Shown: positions 26,725-36,044, numbered from the stretch's first letter. The stretch is 60,231 nt of DNA from an uncultured Eubacteriales bacterium (GCA_948938605.1 CARAIG010000064.1:1-60231), one strand, 5' to 3'. Notes: generated by a model from the sequence alone, not told the origin. Made by a program: numbers and translations.

Positions 26725-27165
26725 ATGAAAGCAACAACAAAAAAGAAAATATGTATAGCAAATGCAATTTTATCTGCTGTAGCGTTTCTGCTAATATATG
26801 CAACTGTGTGGCTGTCACGCGGAGAGACATTGCAGTGGATATATTTAGATGGCAATATAATATATGTTGCTCTAACTACAATTTCTTTGGCATTTGCAAT
26901 CGGCGGTATTTTTGTAAATCATCAAAAGAAAAGCGCCAAGGGGCAGATTATTACATCTGCAATAATAAATGCAATTCCTGCTACAATGATTGTGGTTGAA
27001 TTTGCGTTGGCGTTTCCGTTAGATTCGTATGAAGTTTTATCGACGTGGCGGTTATTGCCTGCGATTGGACTTTACTATGTATCAACGGTTTTATATCTCA
27101 TAGTCGCCTTTGTAAAAACCAAGCAAGAGGACAAAGCCGACGAACCTATACCGTACAGCGATTAG
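26725..27165 (+). CDS. Small four-helix membrane protein
   Basis: A 146-residue protein with four predicted membrane helices (~10-30, ~45-68, ~75-97, ~107-130) and a charged C-terminal tail rich in Lys/Glu/Asp. RBS GGGAGA. It begins 12 bases after the split surface-protein gene and is probably cotranscribed with it. No family recognised and no catalytic residues evident. Confidence 0.75.
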   Translation: MKATTKKKICIANAILSAVAFLLIYATVWLSRGETLQWIYLDGNIIYVALTTISLAFAIGGIFVNHQKKSAKGQIITSAIINAIPATMIVVEFALAFPLDSYEVLSTWRLLPAIGLYYVSTVLYLIVAFVKTKQEDKADEPIPYSD

Positions 27166-27233
27166 TTTCGGGTATAAAAATTTATAGTTTAATTTGACAA
27201 AGTGAAATACGTCCATAAAATTTAATTTAAAAA

Positions 27234-27264
27234 GAGACCGCAAGGGAGTTACCCTTGCGGTCTC
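27234..27264. terminator. Bidirectional terminator, RNase P RNA and the upstream operon
   Basis: Perfect 13-bp stem GAGACCGCAAGGG / CCCTTGCGGTCTC. On the minus strand it is followed by TTTTT and ends rnpB; on the plus strand a T-rich tail serves the gene ending at 27165. Confidence 0.88.
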
Positions 27265-27272
27265 ATGTTTTT

Positions 27273-27607
27273 GTAAGAGTTCAGTCTGTAAGCCGAGTTC
27301 TGTATTGGACGGTTATCTTTCTAGACCGGTCGTTACCGACAGGTTCAAGCGAATATATCGAGACGTCGAGCAAACGTTTAATCTCATTTCTTGCGCCGAG
27401 CGGGGTTTACATGAACGCGTTGTCACCAAAACGTTTGTAGGCTCTTACCCTGCATTTCCACCCTTACAACGGCAAGCCGTTGCGGTATATTTCTGTTGCA
27501 CTTTCCTTAAAGTCGCCTTCACAGGCCGTTAGCCTGCGCTCTTGCTCTGTGGCGCTCGGACTTTCCTCGTGAGTTTGCGCCCACGCAACCGTCTGGCTGT
27601 CTCTTAC
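27273..27607 (-). ncRNA. rnpB: RNase P RNA
   Basis: Read on the minus strand the RNA shows the conserved GAGGAAAGTCCG (around 27557-27568) near its 5' part, a GAAGGCGAC-type segment, GGTAAGAGCC, and the 3' signature GAACTCGGCTTACAGA (around 27284-27300). The outermost helix P1 is formed by GTAAGAG (27607-27601) and CTCTTAC (27279-27273), which sets both ends. Length ~335 nt fits a bacterial RNase P RNA. A perfect sigma-A promoter lies 7 bases before the 5' end and an intrinsic terminator follows. It is the catalytic RNA for tRNA 5' maturation. Confidence 0.93.
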
Positions 27608-27613
27608 CCGTTT

Positions 27614-27642
27614 ATTATAATACGATCTAACTTTTCAGTCAA
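27614..27642 (-). promoter_or_regulatory. rnpB promoter
   Basis: On the minus strand TTGACT (27642-27637), 17-base spacer, TATAAT (27619-27614); start predicted at about 27607, matching the P1 helix end. It sits directly behind the stop codon of the formate/nitrite channel gene. Confidence 0.9.
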
Positions 27643-27649
27643 CGCATTT

Positions 27650-28489
27650 TTATTCGGCGTTTTCTGTTTCCGTTTTACTGCCGTTATCTGCGTCGGTATT
27701 CGATGCGCTATGTTTTGTGACCTGACGGAAAAATACCAGCCACAGCGGTAGCGCAACAAACAACATTCCGCCTATAACATTGCCTAGCGTGCTTGGCAGT
27801 AAACTGTATAATAAGGCATTGCCTAAGTTTAAATTTGTCGCAGCAATTCCGTACTTTGCCGAAGCAAGTAATCCCGACAGTAAATAGTACATATTAGCAA
27901 CGCTGTGTTCGAACCCGCACGCAACAAAAGCAAATATGGGCGGATACACAGCAAGTACTTTGCCCGCAGACGATTTGCACGCCGTTGCGCACCAAACGGC
28001 AAAACATACTAAAACGTTGCAAGGAATTGCGCGTAGCAATGCTTCGCCGAAGTCCGTTCCGCATTTGTAAGCGGCAGTTGCAATATCGGCATTAACAACC
28101 GTATCGGACATTATCCCGCTGTACACCGCAATTAAAGCAACAAGCGCTGAACCTACAATATTACCAAGGTAGACTATTCCCAAATTTTTAAGCAACGGTA
28201 CCGTTTTAATATCCTTTGTAAGCGCAGGCGCTAAAAGCAGGCAGTTGCCCGTAAACAGTTCGCTACCCGTTAAAACTACAAGTATAAGCCCTATGGGGAA
28301 TACCGCCGCTTTAATTAGCGTTGACGCCGTTCCTTGGCTTGCCGTTCCCGCAATGGTCGCAACAAGTCCCGCAAACGCAATTAATACGCCTGCGAATATT
28401 GCAAGAATAAGCGTTTTGTACCATACGTTTTGTGTTTTTGCAGTGGCAACGTTTTTGTAGACGTTTGCCGTTTCCTTTCCTGTGTACAT
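27650..28489 (-). CDS. Formate/nitrite transporter (FNT) family channel
   Basis: A 279-residue protein with six predicted membrane helices. FNT signatures include AFAGLVATIAG in TM1-2, GSELFTGN (the conserved P1 loop), VYLGNIVGSAL, and GFEHSVANMYY (the P2 motif with the channel His). The family conducts formate, nitrite, hydrosulfide or lactate as pentamers; the substrate cannot be assigned here. The C-terminal tail is hydrophilic (NTDADNGSKTETENAE). The ATG follows the -10 box of its promoter by only 6 bases, so the mRNA is predicted to be leaderless. No terminator separates it from rnpB, which follows on the same strand. Confidence 0.92.
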   Translation of the reverse strand: MYTGKETANVYKNVATAKTQNVWYKTLILAIFAGVLIAFAGLVATIAGTASQGTASTLIKAAVFPIGLILVVLTGSELFTGNCLLLAPALTKDIKTVPLLKNLGIVYLGNIVGSALVALIAVYSGIMSDTVVNADIATAAYKCGTDFGEALLRAIPCNVLVCFAVWCATACKSSAGKVLAVYPPIFAFVACGFEHSVANMYYLLSGLLASAKYGIAATNLNLGNALLYSLLPSTLGNVIGGMLFVALPLWLVFFRQVTKHSASNTDADNGSKTETENAE

Positions 28490-28495
28490 ATGCGC

Positions 28496-28523
28496 ATTAT
28501 ACCATATATTGCAGTCTTTGCAA
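28496..28523 (-). promoter_or_regulatory. Promoter of the FNT gene, leaderless geometry
   Basis: On the minus strand TTGCAA (28523-28518), 16-base spacer, TATAAT (28501-28496), with the ATG at 28489. The transcript should begin at the A of the ATG or a base before it. Confidence 0.72.
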
Positions 28524-28651
28524 GCATAAACGGCAAATATTAGTTGTAAATGTCGTTTTTTGTTTGCGGTAAGGACGGTTATACCGTTAAACGGTACCTT
28601 GCGGAGCAGTATTTTCCGTTTAAACCGCCGTTTGTTAGATTGTTAGATTGG

Positions 28652-28680
28652 TTGACAATAATTATAAAAATGGGTATACT
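28652..28680 (+). promoter_or_regulatory. Sigma-A promoter of the LRR surface protein
   Basis: TTGACA (28652-28657), 17-base spacer, TATACT (28675-28680); the gene starts at 28719. Confidence 0.82.
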
Positions 28681-28718
28681 TTAAAAGTTATAGTATATAC
28701 ATACGAGGTTAAACATTT

Positions 28719-30176
28719 ATGAGTGAAACCAAAAAAATAAATATAAGTAAAAAAACACGCAATATAATTATTATAGCTGCTGTTGTAGTCGCTGTAATAG
28801 GGATTGTTCTTGCAATAGTTCTTCCCTTAACGTTAAACCGTCACGACGGCGAAACTTTTACCGTTAAATTCGAAAGTAACGGCGGCACCGCAGTTGAAAG
28901 CATTGCCGACGTTAAATACGGCGAATTGATAACCGAACCGCAAGCGCCGGTAAAAACGGGTTATGTATTTGACGGTTGGTACAAAAACTCCAATCTTAGC
29001 GGGCAATGGAATTTTGCAACCGACAAAGTTAAGTCCGATATAACCTTATACGCCAAATGGAGTTACAATGCTACAACCGGTTTATTGATGATACTTAACG
29101 GTAACGAATATACCGTTGCGGGCATAGGTAATGTCGAAAACGTTGAAAACATCAATATACCCGAAGTGCATAACGGTTTACCCGTAACCACAATAGCGCA
29201 AAACGCTTTTAAAAACCAAACTAAAATTAAAACGGTATTTATTCCCGATAGCGTTAAAACTATTCGCAGCGGAGCGTTTTATAACTGCTCAAATTTAACC
29301 GAAATCAATTTGCCCGACGGACTGACGGAAATCGAAGCCGAAACGTTTTACCAATGCGAAAAACTTGAAAAAATAGAAATCCCCGAAGGGGTTAAAAGTA
29401 TAGGCGATGTTGCATTCGGTACTTGTAAAAGTATAACCGAAGTAAAACTTCCTGCGTCATTACAAACACTGGGCGAAAAAGTTTTTTCCGCTTGTTCGGG
29501 AATAACCAAATTGTCGGTAGATTCGCGCAATACGTTTTTTTACAGCCGCGATAACGGCAAAGAATACAACTGCATTATTGCAGTAACTTCGCAAAACGGA
29601 ACAACCGTCAATAAATTGGTAGTGGGCTGTCAAACTACGGAAATACCCGCAAATACAAGCCGCGCCGTAACGGTAATAGGCGAAGGCGCTTTTTGCGGAT
29701 GCAATACGCTTACAAGGATAATCATTCCGTCAGGTATAACGGAAATCGAAGACGAAGCGTTTAACGGATGTATGTTGCTTGAAGCAATCGATATACCTGC
29801 GTCGGTTGTGCGCGTGGGCGATTACGCTTTCAGTAACTGCGAATTCCTTACCCGCGTGACGTTCGGCGAACCTGCTGAGGATTCGGAATTAACGGGTATT
29901 CAAATTTTGGGACAGGAAGCGTTTGCGCATTGTTACAGCTTGTCGCCGGGTTTCAATTTGCCTGCAAGTTTAACCAGTATAGGAGCGGGATTGCTCAACG
30001 GCTGCAACTTCGAGCAATTAACGGTAACTTACGGTGACGACGCAAGTAAACTTCAAACTATAATACAAGCGGATAAAGACGGTAACGATATTTTCACTAA
30101 GCAAATTGAAGTGCTCGGTAGCCGCGGCAGCAGCACGATTGTAACCGGGTTGGCTGAACCCGACGGAATAGAATAA
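28719..30176 (+). CDS. Membrane-anchored InlB-repeat / BspA-type leucine-rich-repeat protein
   Basis: A 485-residue protein. A short basic cytoplasmic N-terminus and one membrane segment (~16-40) are followed by an InlB B-repeat (FESNGGTAVESI ... GYVFDGWYKN ... TLYAKW; ~47-115) and then a run of LRR_5-type repeats (TIAQNAFKNQTKIKTVFIPDSVKTI and similar, each with a FxNC/FxxC turn) to ~460. Such proteins sit on the outside of gut Firmicutes and are thought to mediate adhesion (family knowledge). The phosphatase gene begins 7 bases later, suggesting cotranscription. Confidence 0.87.
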   Translation: MSETKKINISKKTRNIIIIAAVVVAVIGIVLAIVLPLTLNRHDGETFTVKFESNGGTAVESIADVKYGELITEPQAPVKTGYVFDGWYKNSNLSGQWNFATDKVKSDITLYAKWSYNATTGLLMILNGNEYTVAGIGNVENVENINIPEVHNGLPVTTIAQNAFKNQTKIKTVFIPDSVKTIRSGAFYNCSNLTEINLPDGLTEIEAETFYQCEKLEKIEIPEGVKSIGDVAFGTCKSITEVKLPASLQTLGEKVFSACSGITKLSVDSRNTFFYSRDNGKEYNCIIAVTSQNGTTVNKLVVGCQTTEIPANTSRAVTVIGEGAFCGCNTLTRIIIPSGITEIEDEAFNGCMLLEAIDIPASVVRVGDYAFSNCEFLTRVTFGEPAEDSELTGIQILGQEAFAHCYSLSPGFNLPASLTSIGAGLLNGCNFEQLTVTYGDDASKLQTIIQADKDGNDIFTKQIEVLGSRGSSTIVTGLAEPDGIE

Positions 30177-30183
30177 ACGGATT

Positions 30184-30984
30184 ATGTATAACAAACAAGA
30201 CGATTACGGCGTAAAATACGCAGATATACAAATAGACAATTTCCGCGATTTGGGCGGCATAACGCTTACTAACGGAATGGTTATCCGCGACAATATGATT
30301 TTCCGTTCGGGCGAATTGTACAATTTAAGTCAAACGGACAAGGCCGAACTTGACAAATTGGAAATAGATTGCATTTTCGATTTGCGGTCGTTCGACGAAG
30401 TGGAATATAAGCCCGATTATGTTCCGCAAGGAACAACATACTACAACATTCCCGCAGTGGAAACTCGCCGCAGTATGGTAATTAAACCGGACAGCGTGGT
30501 CAAGATGATTCCTTTGTGGCTGCCGTCTGCTGTATCCCGCGGGGCGTTCCGTATGCGGTTTAAGCACTTGTACCGTAAGTTCCCGTTCGATAACCCTGCA
30601 TACCGAAAGATGTTCGAAACAATGGACGAAGGTAAAAAGTTTTTGTTCCATTGTACGGCAGGTAAGGATAGGACGGGCGTTGCCAGTATGCTTATACTGT
30701 TTGCATTGGGAGCCGATTTGGAAACGGTTAAAAACGATTATATGCTGTCTAATTTTTACAGGGCGGAAAGCAATGCAAAATTTGTGGGACAGTTTGCCGA
30801 ATACAAACACTACAAAAAATACCGTAAAATTTTGCCAATGACGGGAAACGTCGAAATGAAGTATTTCGATTCTTGCTACAATAAGATTATCCGTAAATAC
30901 GGGACAATTAAAAACTTTTTACTTAAACAATACGGTATAGACGACGAACGCATCAACAAGTGGTTGCAAATGTACGCTATGTAA
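30184..30984 (+). CDS. Tyrosine-protein phosphatase, Y_phosphatase3-like
   Basis: A 266-residue cytoplasmic protein. The catalytic P-loop is HCTAGKDRTGVAS (Cys ~158, Arg ~164). The N-terminal NFRDLGG and FRSGELYNLS motifs are typical of this dual/tyrosine phosphatase family, in which some members also act on phosphoinositides. The target is unknown. It lies 7 bases after the LRR surface protein. Confidence 0.9.
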   Translation: MYNKQDDYGVKYADIQIDNFRDLGGITLTNGMVIRDNMIFRSGELYNLSQTDKAELDKLEIDCIFDLRSFDEVEYKPDYVPQGTTYYNIPAVETRRSMVIKPDSVVKMIPLWLPSAVSRGAFRMRFKHLYRKFPFDNPAYRKMFETMDEGKKFLFHCTAGKDRTGVASMLILFALGADLETVKNDYMLSNFYRAESNAKFVGQFAEYKHYKKYRKILPMTGNVEMKYFDSCYNKIIRKYGTIKNFLLKQYGIDDERINKWLQMYAM

Positions 30985-31092
30985 TTATTAATAAAACTAG
31001 TTAGCAGTTACGACGGCTTTTGTTCGAACTGACTATTTGTTATTTAATTACAGTTTAAAAATTTGTATATAAACAGCAATGAGGTATACCTA

Positions 31093-31947
31093 ATGGATAT
31101 CATCAAGTTACAAGACGTCAGTTATTATTACAAAACATACGACGATAACGGCGCGGTAGGACAAGCAATAGGAGTCGAAGGAGTGTCCCTTACTATTAGC
31201 GAAGGGGCATTCGTTGCGCTTGTCGGACATAACGGCTGCGGTAAGTCTACTTTGGCTAAACTGCTAAACGGTTTGCTTATTCCGCAAAAGGGCACCGTTA
31301 CCGTTTACGGTTTGGATACGGCGGACAAAAATAACATTTTCGAAATACGTAAAAACGTCGGAATGGTGTTTCAAAACCCCGACAACCAAATGGTTGCAAG
31401 CATCGTGGAAGAAGACGTTGCATTCGGTCCGGAAAATTTGGGAGTGCCCCAACCCGAAATTGTCGAAAGGGTGTATTCCGCCTTGGAACAAGTGGGTATG
31501 ATCGAATACGCCAAACGTTCGCCGCACAAACTGTCGGGCGGACAAAAACAGCGTATTGCAATTGCGGGCGCATTGGCAATAAAGCCTAAAATAATAGTAT
31601 TTGACGAATCGACCGCAATGCTGGATCCGCAAGGACGCAAGGAAGTGCTGGAAGTAGCAAACGGTCTTAAAAGTCAAGGAATGACGGTGGTACTTATAAC
31701 GCACTTTATGGAAGAAGTTGCAACCTGCGACAGCGTTGTAGTTATGAGCGGCGGTCACGTTTTAAAAACCGGCACGCCTAACGAAATATTTAACGACGCC
31801 GAGTTGCTTAAAAACGTGGGGCTCGAAGCTCCCCGTTCGGTTGCTCTTGCACAGAAACTTAAACAGGCGGGTTTTGACGTTACTGTGGAAAACGCCGACG
31901 CACAAACACTGGGAGGGGAAGTATGTCTAAACCTGAAAAAACTCTAA
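31093..31947 (+). CDS. ecfA1: ECF transporter ATP-binding subunit, EcfA1
   Basis: A 284-residue ABC ATPase of the energy-coupling-factor module that powers vitamin and metal uptake with exchangeable S components. Walker A GHNGCGKST, Q-loop VFQNPDNQMVA, signature LSGGQKQR, Walker B IIVFDESTAMLDP (with Ser where most have Pro), and H-loop ITHF are all present. The start at 31093 is chosen for the GAGG upstream and the family N-terminus MDIIKLQDVSYYY; an earlier in-frame Met adds ten unrelated residues. It overlaps the next gene by 25 bases. No S component is in the window. Confidence 0.93.
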   Translation: MDIIKLQDVSYYYKTYDDNGAVGQAIGVEGVSLTISEGAFVALVGHNGCGKSTLAKLLNGLLIPQKGTVTVYGLDTADKNNIFEIRKNVGMVFQNPDNQMVASIVEEDVAFGPENLGVPQPEIVERVYSALEQVGMIEYAKRSPHKLSGGQKQRIAIAGALAIKPKIIVFDESTAMLDPQGRKEVLEVANGLKSQGMTVVLITHFMEEVATCDSVVVMSGGHVLKTGTPNEIFNDAELLKNVGLEAPRSVALAQKLKQAGFDVTVENADAQTLGGEVCLNLKKL

Positions 31948-32846
31948 CCGTCCCCGAACAAGTGTCGAACGGCACAACCGCAATAGTTGCGGAAAACCTT
32001 ACTTTTGTGTATAACCCCAAATCGCCGTTTGTAAAAAAGGCGTTGGACGGTATAAACCTTACCGTAAACCGCGGAGAATTTGTTGCAATCGTGGGGCAAA
32101 CGGGCAGCGGCAAAACTACGTTTGTTCAGCATTTAAACGCTTTAATACGCGTTCAAAGCGGTCAACTGTACGTGCTTGAACACGCACTGCATAACAAAAA
32201 ACTCGACCTTAAAACGCTGCGTAAAAACGTAGGAATGGTGTTTCAATATCCCGAATACCAACTGTTTGCCGATACGGTGTTGGACGACGTGTGCTTCGGT
32301 CTTAAAAACTTCGGCATAACCGACAAGGCGGAGCGGGAAGCAATGGCGCAAAAGGCAATAGAACTTGTAGGACTTGACTTTGCTAAGGTTAAAAACAAGT
32401 CGCCGTTTGATTTGTCGGGCGGCGAAAAACGCCGCGTAGCCCTTGCGGGAGTGCTTGCAATGAACCCGCAAGTATTGGTGTTGGACGAACCTACCGCGGG
32501 GTTGGATCCGCGCGGCAAAAAGGAAATATTAAGCATTGTGTCGCGCTTAAACCGCGAACAAAACGTGACAGTTATTATGGTGTCGCACGATATGAACGAA
32601 GTGTACGAAAACGCCAACCGCATAGTTGTTTTTTTAGACGGAAAAATAGTTCACGACACAACTCCGCGCGACTTGTTCCGTAAGGAAGAAGAAATCGTTG
32701 CGATGAATTTGGAAATACCCCATATGGCAAAATTTGCAAATGAATTGGAGCGGAACGGTTACGTAATTGCCGACGGTTGCAAAACGGTGGACGAAGTATT
32801 TAATGCAGTGCTTGCGTTAAAGAAGGGTGGTGACGGCAATGCTTAA
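31923..32846 (+). CDS. ecfA2: ECF transporter ATP-binding subunit, EcfA2
   Basis: A 307-residue ABC ATPase partner of EcfA1: Walker A GQTGSGKTT, Q-loop VFQYPEYQLFADT, signature LSGGEKRR, Walker B VLVLDEPTAGLDP, H-loop VSHDMNE. RBS GGAGGGGAA lies inside the end of ecfA1, and its own stop overlaps the ecfT start (ATGCTTAA), giving coupled translation of all three subunits. Confidence 0.94.
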   Translation: MSKPEKTLTVPEQVSNGTTAIVAENLTFVYNPKSPFVKKALDGINLTVNRGEFVAIVGQTGSGKTTFVQHLNALIRVQSGQLYVLEHALHNKKLDLKTLRKNVGMVFQYPEYQLFADTVLDDVCFGLKNFGITDKAEREAMAQKAIELVGLDFAKVKNKSPFDLSGGEKRRVALAGVLAMNPQVLVLDEPTAGLDPRGKKEILSIVSRLNREQNVTVIMVSHDMNEVYENANRIVVFLDGKIVHDTTPRDLFRKEEEIVAMNLEIPHMAKFANELERNGYVIADGCKTVDEVFNAVLALKKGGDGNA

Positions 32847-33699
32847 AGACGTTACTTTCGGACAGTACTATCCCGCTAATTCCTTTGTTCACAAAATGGA
32901 CGCACGCATAAAACTGTTGCTGTGTTTGCTGTATATGGTCGGCATATTTTTTGTAAACAGTTTTGTGATGTTCGGTTTTATTACGGTGTTTTTAATAGCG
33001 TTAATCGGCTTTTCCCGCGTGCCGTTAAAATCCATTTTAAAATCGGTTAAAGGCATTATATTTTTGTTGCTGTTTACCGTAATACTTAACATTTTTTTTA
33101 ACAAGGACGGCAATATTCTTGTAGAGTGGAAGTTTATAGTTATAACCGACGGCGGGCTTATTTACGCCGCTAAGATGTTTTTGCGCCTTGTCTACTTGGT
33201 TATAGGTTCCAGTGTGTTGACGCTTACAACTACTCCTGTGGACCTTACGCACGCTATCGAAAGTTTGCTTAAACCGCTTAGGATTATTAAATTTCCCGCT
33301 CACGAATTGGCGTTGATTATGAGTTTGACTTTGTCATTTATCCCCAGTTTGATAGAGGAAACCGACAGGATTATACGTGCGCAAAAAGCGCGCGGTGCGG
33401 ACTTCGATACGGGCGGACTTGTAAAGCGTGTAAAAGCGTTTGTGCCCATTTTGATACCGTTGCTTGTAGGCGGGTTCCGTCGGGCGGACGAACTTGCCAA
33501 CGCAATGAACAGCCGCTGTTACGAGGGGGCTAAAAAGCGCACTCAAATGCGTGTGATGAAACTGTCTTGGCGCGACCTTGTAGGAACGTTTGTATCATTG
33601 TTGTTTTTTGTAACGGTATTTGTAGTGTACGGAATGAAATCGCAATGGATTAATGTAAGTTGGTTGCAGTATAACGGTATCAACTGGCTATACTTCTAA
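32839..33699 (+). CDS. ecfT: ECF transporter transmembrane subunit EcfT
   Basis: A 286-residue membrane protein with about five helices. The coupling-helix motifs ARG (RAQKARGADF) and a second one (AMNSRCYEGAKKRT) match EcfT. The start is taken at the ATG at 32839 (MLKDVTFGQYYP), overlapping the ecfA2 end; GTG codons 12 bases upstream are the alternative. Its stop codon lies inside the left end of an intergenic inverted repeat (TTCTAA of TTCTAAGCCCGTA). Confidence 0.92.
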   Translation: MLKDVTFGQYYPANSFVHKMDARIKLLLCLLYMVGIFFVNSFVMFGFITVFLIALIGFSRVPLKSILKSVKGIIFLLLFTVILNIFFNKDGNILVEWKFIVITDGGLIYAAKMFLRLVYLVIGSSVLTLTTTPVDLTHAIESLLKPLRIIKFPAHELALIMSLTLSFIPSLIEETDRIIRAQKARGADFDTGGLVKRVKAFVPILIPLLVGGFRRADELANAMNSRCYEGAKKRTQMRVMKLSWRDLVGTFVSLLFFVTVFVVYGMKSQWINVSWLQYNGINWLYF

Positions 33700-33864
33700 G
33701 CCCGTATAAACATCGCAATACTGCGTTGTCCTTACGTTTTTGCTAAGTCACGTACGCTTAGTACGCTCCTGTCGCAAAATCCGCAGCCGCCTTGTCTTGC
33801 ACGCTTTGGCTACGCAATCCGCACTGCGGATATGCGTTAAACGCGTCGCGCTACGGGCTTAGAA
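33694..33864. repeat. Intergenic structured repeat, copy A1
   Basis: 171 bases closed by a perfect 13-bp inverted repeat TTCTAAGCCCGTA / TACGGGCTTAGAA. Inside are CGTAC-GCTTA-GTACG and TCCGCA/TGCGGA hairpins. The first 34 bases match copy B1 at 42851 except for one base, and that change is compensated at the other end of the stem. Starts within the last two codons of ecfT. Confidence 0.85.
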
Positions 33865-33873
33865 TAGATATAT

Positions 33874-34026
33874 AAAAGTGTATCTGCGTTGTTAAACTGC
33901 GGACTCACGCTCGGTCACGTACGTCTAGTACGCTCTCTTGCGTTCGCCTTGTTTGCCTAGCATCCGCACCTTTCTACGGACTTAGGACTAGTAACAATCG
34001 TCCTTAGCCGAGCAACGCAGTTGCGA
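33874..34026. repeat. Intergenic structured repeat, copy A2 plus trailing module
   Basis: Related to A1 and to the copies at 42.9 kb: TGCGTTGTTAAACTGCG, hairpin CGTAC-GTCTA-GTACG, GCCTTGTTTGCC and the end CTACGGACTTAG (33974-33985), followed by GTCCTTAGCCGAGCAAC (34000-34016), a module also found at 43034. The stretch 34027-34162 holds further GC-rich repeat debris (GAAGCGAGTGCGAG, GAAGCAATCTGG) and a TATAAT at 34129. Confidence 0.75.
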
Positions 34027-34162
34027 ATGCCCTTACATAAATGTTCTGGCGTCTTTTGCCGAAACGAAGCGAGTGCGAGTATTGTTAGCATAGGTGAAGC
34101 AATCTGGAAAAAGCGTAGCAATGCTTTCTATAATTATGAAAAAGGAAATTAGAGAAAAAGCA

Positions 34163-34747
34163 ATGTATAGAGATGTCAAAATAGCAGTAATTATAATATG
34201 CTCGTTAATTATCGCTCTTGCGGTAATAGGTTGCGTTTTTTCTATATTGAATGCTCTATATTATGATGAGATTGCCATATCGCACAGTTCGGATACTGCT
34301 TGGCTTGAATCGGAAGAAAGCGAACTTTGTTATTTGATGATAGATGTTCACGAAATACAATTTATGCATTCATTACTGATAAGTATATGTTCCATAGCAC
34401 TGATGACTGCGGTGCTGTGTTGGACGAGACTAAATAACGAAAGTTCTTATCCCAAATTATTTGCTGTTCCTGCAAATAGGGGACTGATGTTTCAAGGCAA
34501 ATTTATGAATAAAACTATGTTGAAAATCCAAATTCCAACGGAAATAGTTTGTTTATTTATCGGTATAGCTTGTTATTTAATTTTGCAATTTGTAAAAATC
34601 ACTAGCGATTTGCTTGTTTTGTTTGCAATACTGCTTTTACCGGAAGCGGTGACGCTAATAGCAATCCCTTTTAATATATTTGCGTTAAAATGGCAGTATA
34701 CAAAATCTAAAAATGAAATGACGAATCTGAATTCAAAGAACTTCTAG
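34163..34747 (+). CDS. Hypothetical four-helix membrane protein
   Basis: About 194 residues with four predicted membrane helices (starting VKIAVIIICSLIIALAVIG) and no recognised domain. The start is uncertain: the frame is open upstream to 34094, but that part overlaps repeat sequence, and a TATAAT at 34129-34134 suggests that transcription begins near 34141. The ATG at 34163, preceded by AAAGGAAATTAGAG, is therefore preferred. It ends 1 base before truA. Codon use and the flanking repeats hint at a recent insertion, but this is weak. Confidence 0.6.
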   Translation: MYRDVKIAVIIICSLIIALAVIGCVFSILNALYYDEIAISHSSDTAWLESEESELCYLMIDVHEIQFMHSLLISICSIALMTAVLCWTRLNNESSYPKLFAVPANRGLMFQGKFMNKTMLKIQIPTEIVCLFIGIACYLILQFVKITSDLLVLFAILLLPEAVTLIAIPFNIFALKWQYTKSKNEMTNLNSKNF

Positions 34748-34748
34748 C

Positions 34749-35483
34749 ATGCCTAAAATAAAACTTACAATTGAATATGTCGGGACGGACTTTTGCGGTT
34801 GGCAAAGTCAGCCCAGCGGTAATTCCGTTCAGGACGCAGTTGAGCGCGCCTTGGGTAAATACTTCGATTGCGAATTTGTGCGTATTTATGCCGCCGGACG
34901 TACCGATGTAGGAGTGCACGCAAAAGGGCAGACTGCGCATTTTACCGTCGACAAACAAGTTAATACTCACAAACTGTGTTTGGGCGTTAATCTTGCGCTT
35001 CCGTCGAGCGTTGCAGTAACCAATGCGGAAATTGTCGACGATGCTTTTGACGCACGCTTTTCCGCACAGTCCAAAACGTATTGTTACCGTATTTATGTTT
35101 CGCCCACGCGCAAGCCGCTTTATGACGTCAACCATATGCAAGTATACAAGCCGTTGGACGTTGCAGCAATGCAAAACTGTGCAAATTTGCTCGTTGGCGA
35201 ACACGATTTTGCAGCGTTTCAAAATACAGGCAGTAATTTAAAAGGTACGGTACGCAAAATCAACTTTTTCGAAGTGCAACACAAGGAAGACGACTGCATA
35301 TACTTTGTTGTAAACGGCAATGCGTTTTTATATAATCAAGTGCGTAATATGTGCGGTTTGCTTGTGGAAACGGGCAAAGGAAAGTATGACGTTTCCGACG
35401 TGGAGGCAATGCTTGACGGACGTAAATTGAAATACAAAACTCTGCCTGCAAAAGGACTTACGTTGGAAAAAGTCTTTTATTAA
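34749..35483 (+). CDS. truA: tRNA pseudouridine(38-40) synthase TruA
   Basis: A 244-residue enzyme that isomerises uridines in the tRNA anticodon arm. Motifs: YVGTDFCGWQSQPSGNSVQD at the N-terminus, the catalytic Asp in AAGRTDVGVHAKGQ, and FLYNQVRNMCGLLVETGKG near the end. Normal length. The initiation context is poor (no clear RBS) and it begins 1 base after the upstream stop, so it may depend on translation of the preceding gene. Confidence 0.95.
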   Translation: MPKIKLTIEYVGTDFCGWQSQPSGNSVQDAVERALGKYFDCEFVRIYAAGRTDVGVHAKGQTAHFTVDKQVNTHKLCLGVNLALPSSVAVTNAEIVDDAFDARFSAQSKTYCYRIYVSPTRKPLYDVNHMQVYKPLDVAAMQNCANLLVGEHDFAAFQNTGSNLKGTVRKINFFEVQHKEDDCIYFVVNGNAFLYNQVRNMCGLLVETGKGKYDVSDVEAMLDGRKLKYKTLPAKGLTLEKVFY

Positions 35484-35569
35484 GCAAATAATAGGCGTTG
35501 AAAAATGTAGCGGTAAAGATTACATTTACTGCAAATAAAATTAGTAATTAAAGCAAAGGAGCGAAAATT

Positions 35570-35944
35570 GTGAAAAAAGCTAAGACGACTTCAAAACTGT
35601 ACATATTGTTTTTGGTAATGATATTTGTTGCGCTTGCGTGCGTAATTACCGCATTGTGTTTGTGCGACTACAACTTTAAAACGGCGTTTGTCGACGTTTG
35701 GCAAGCAAATAAGCCGTCGTTTATACTTGCGGCAGCGTTTGTGGCGTTAAACATTGCTTTAATAATTTCCGCAATAGTTTTGCGCGTTAAAAACGACGAA
35801 CTTACAAAAAGCGAAGTCTCGTTGGCTTTTCAAGTGGCGACAGTGCTGTTGTTGGAAGTAATTTTGTGCGTGCCTATTTTAATAGTTTGGATAATCGAAC
35901 GCATTCACGACGCGGTTTCCGACCGTCACCGCGAAGTGATTTAA
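35570..35944 (+). CDS. Small three-helix membrane protein
   Basis: 124 residues starting from GTG with a good RBS (AAAGGAG). Three predicted membrane helices (~9-32, ~45-67, ~80-103) and a charged C-terminus (RIHDAVSDRHREVI). No family recognised. Confidence 0.72.
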   Translation: MKKAKTTSKLYILFLVMIFVALACVITALCLCDYNFKTAFVDVWQANKPSFILAAAFVALNIALIISAIVLRVKNDELTKSEVSLAFQVATVLLLEVILCVPILIVWIIERIHDAVSDRHREVI

Positions 35945-36006
35945 GCGCAATTTAATAAAAGTTTATTTGTGCATATGCGCATTAAGTGCATTTTGTAAAT
36001 TATTTT

Positions 36007-36044
36007 ACCTGACCGATTAATTAATTGGTCGGGTATCTTTTTGT
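36007..36044 (+). terminator. Intrinsic terminator
   Basis: Imperfect stem ACCTGACCGATTAATT / AATTGGTCGGGT followed by TATCTTTTT on the plus strand, ending the operon that includes 35570-35944. It overlaps the 3' end of the convergent Xre gene. Confidence 0.65.
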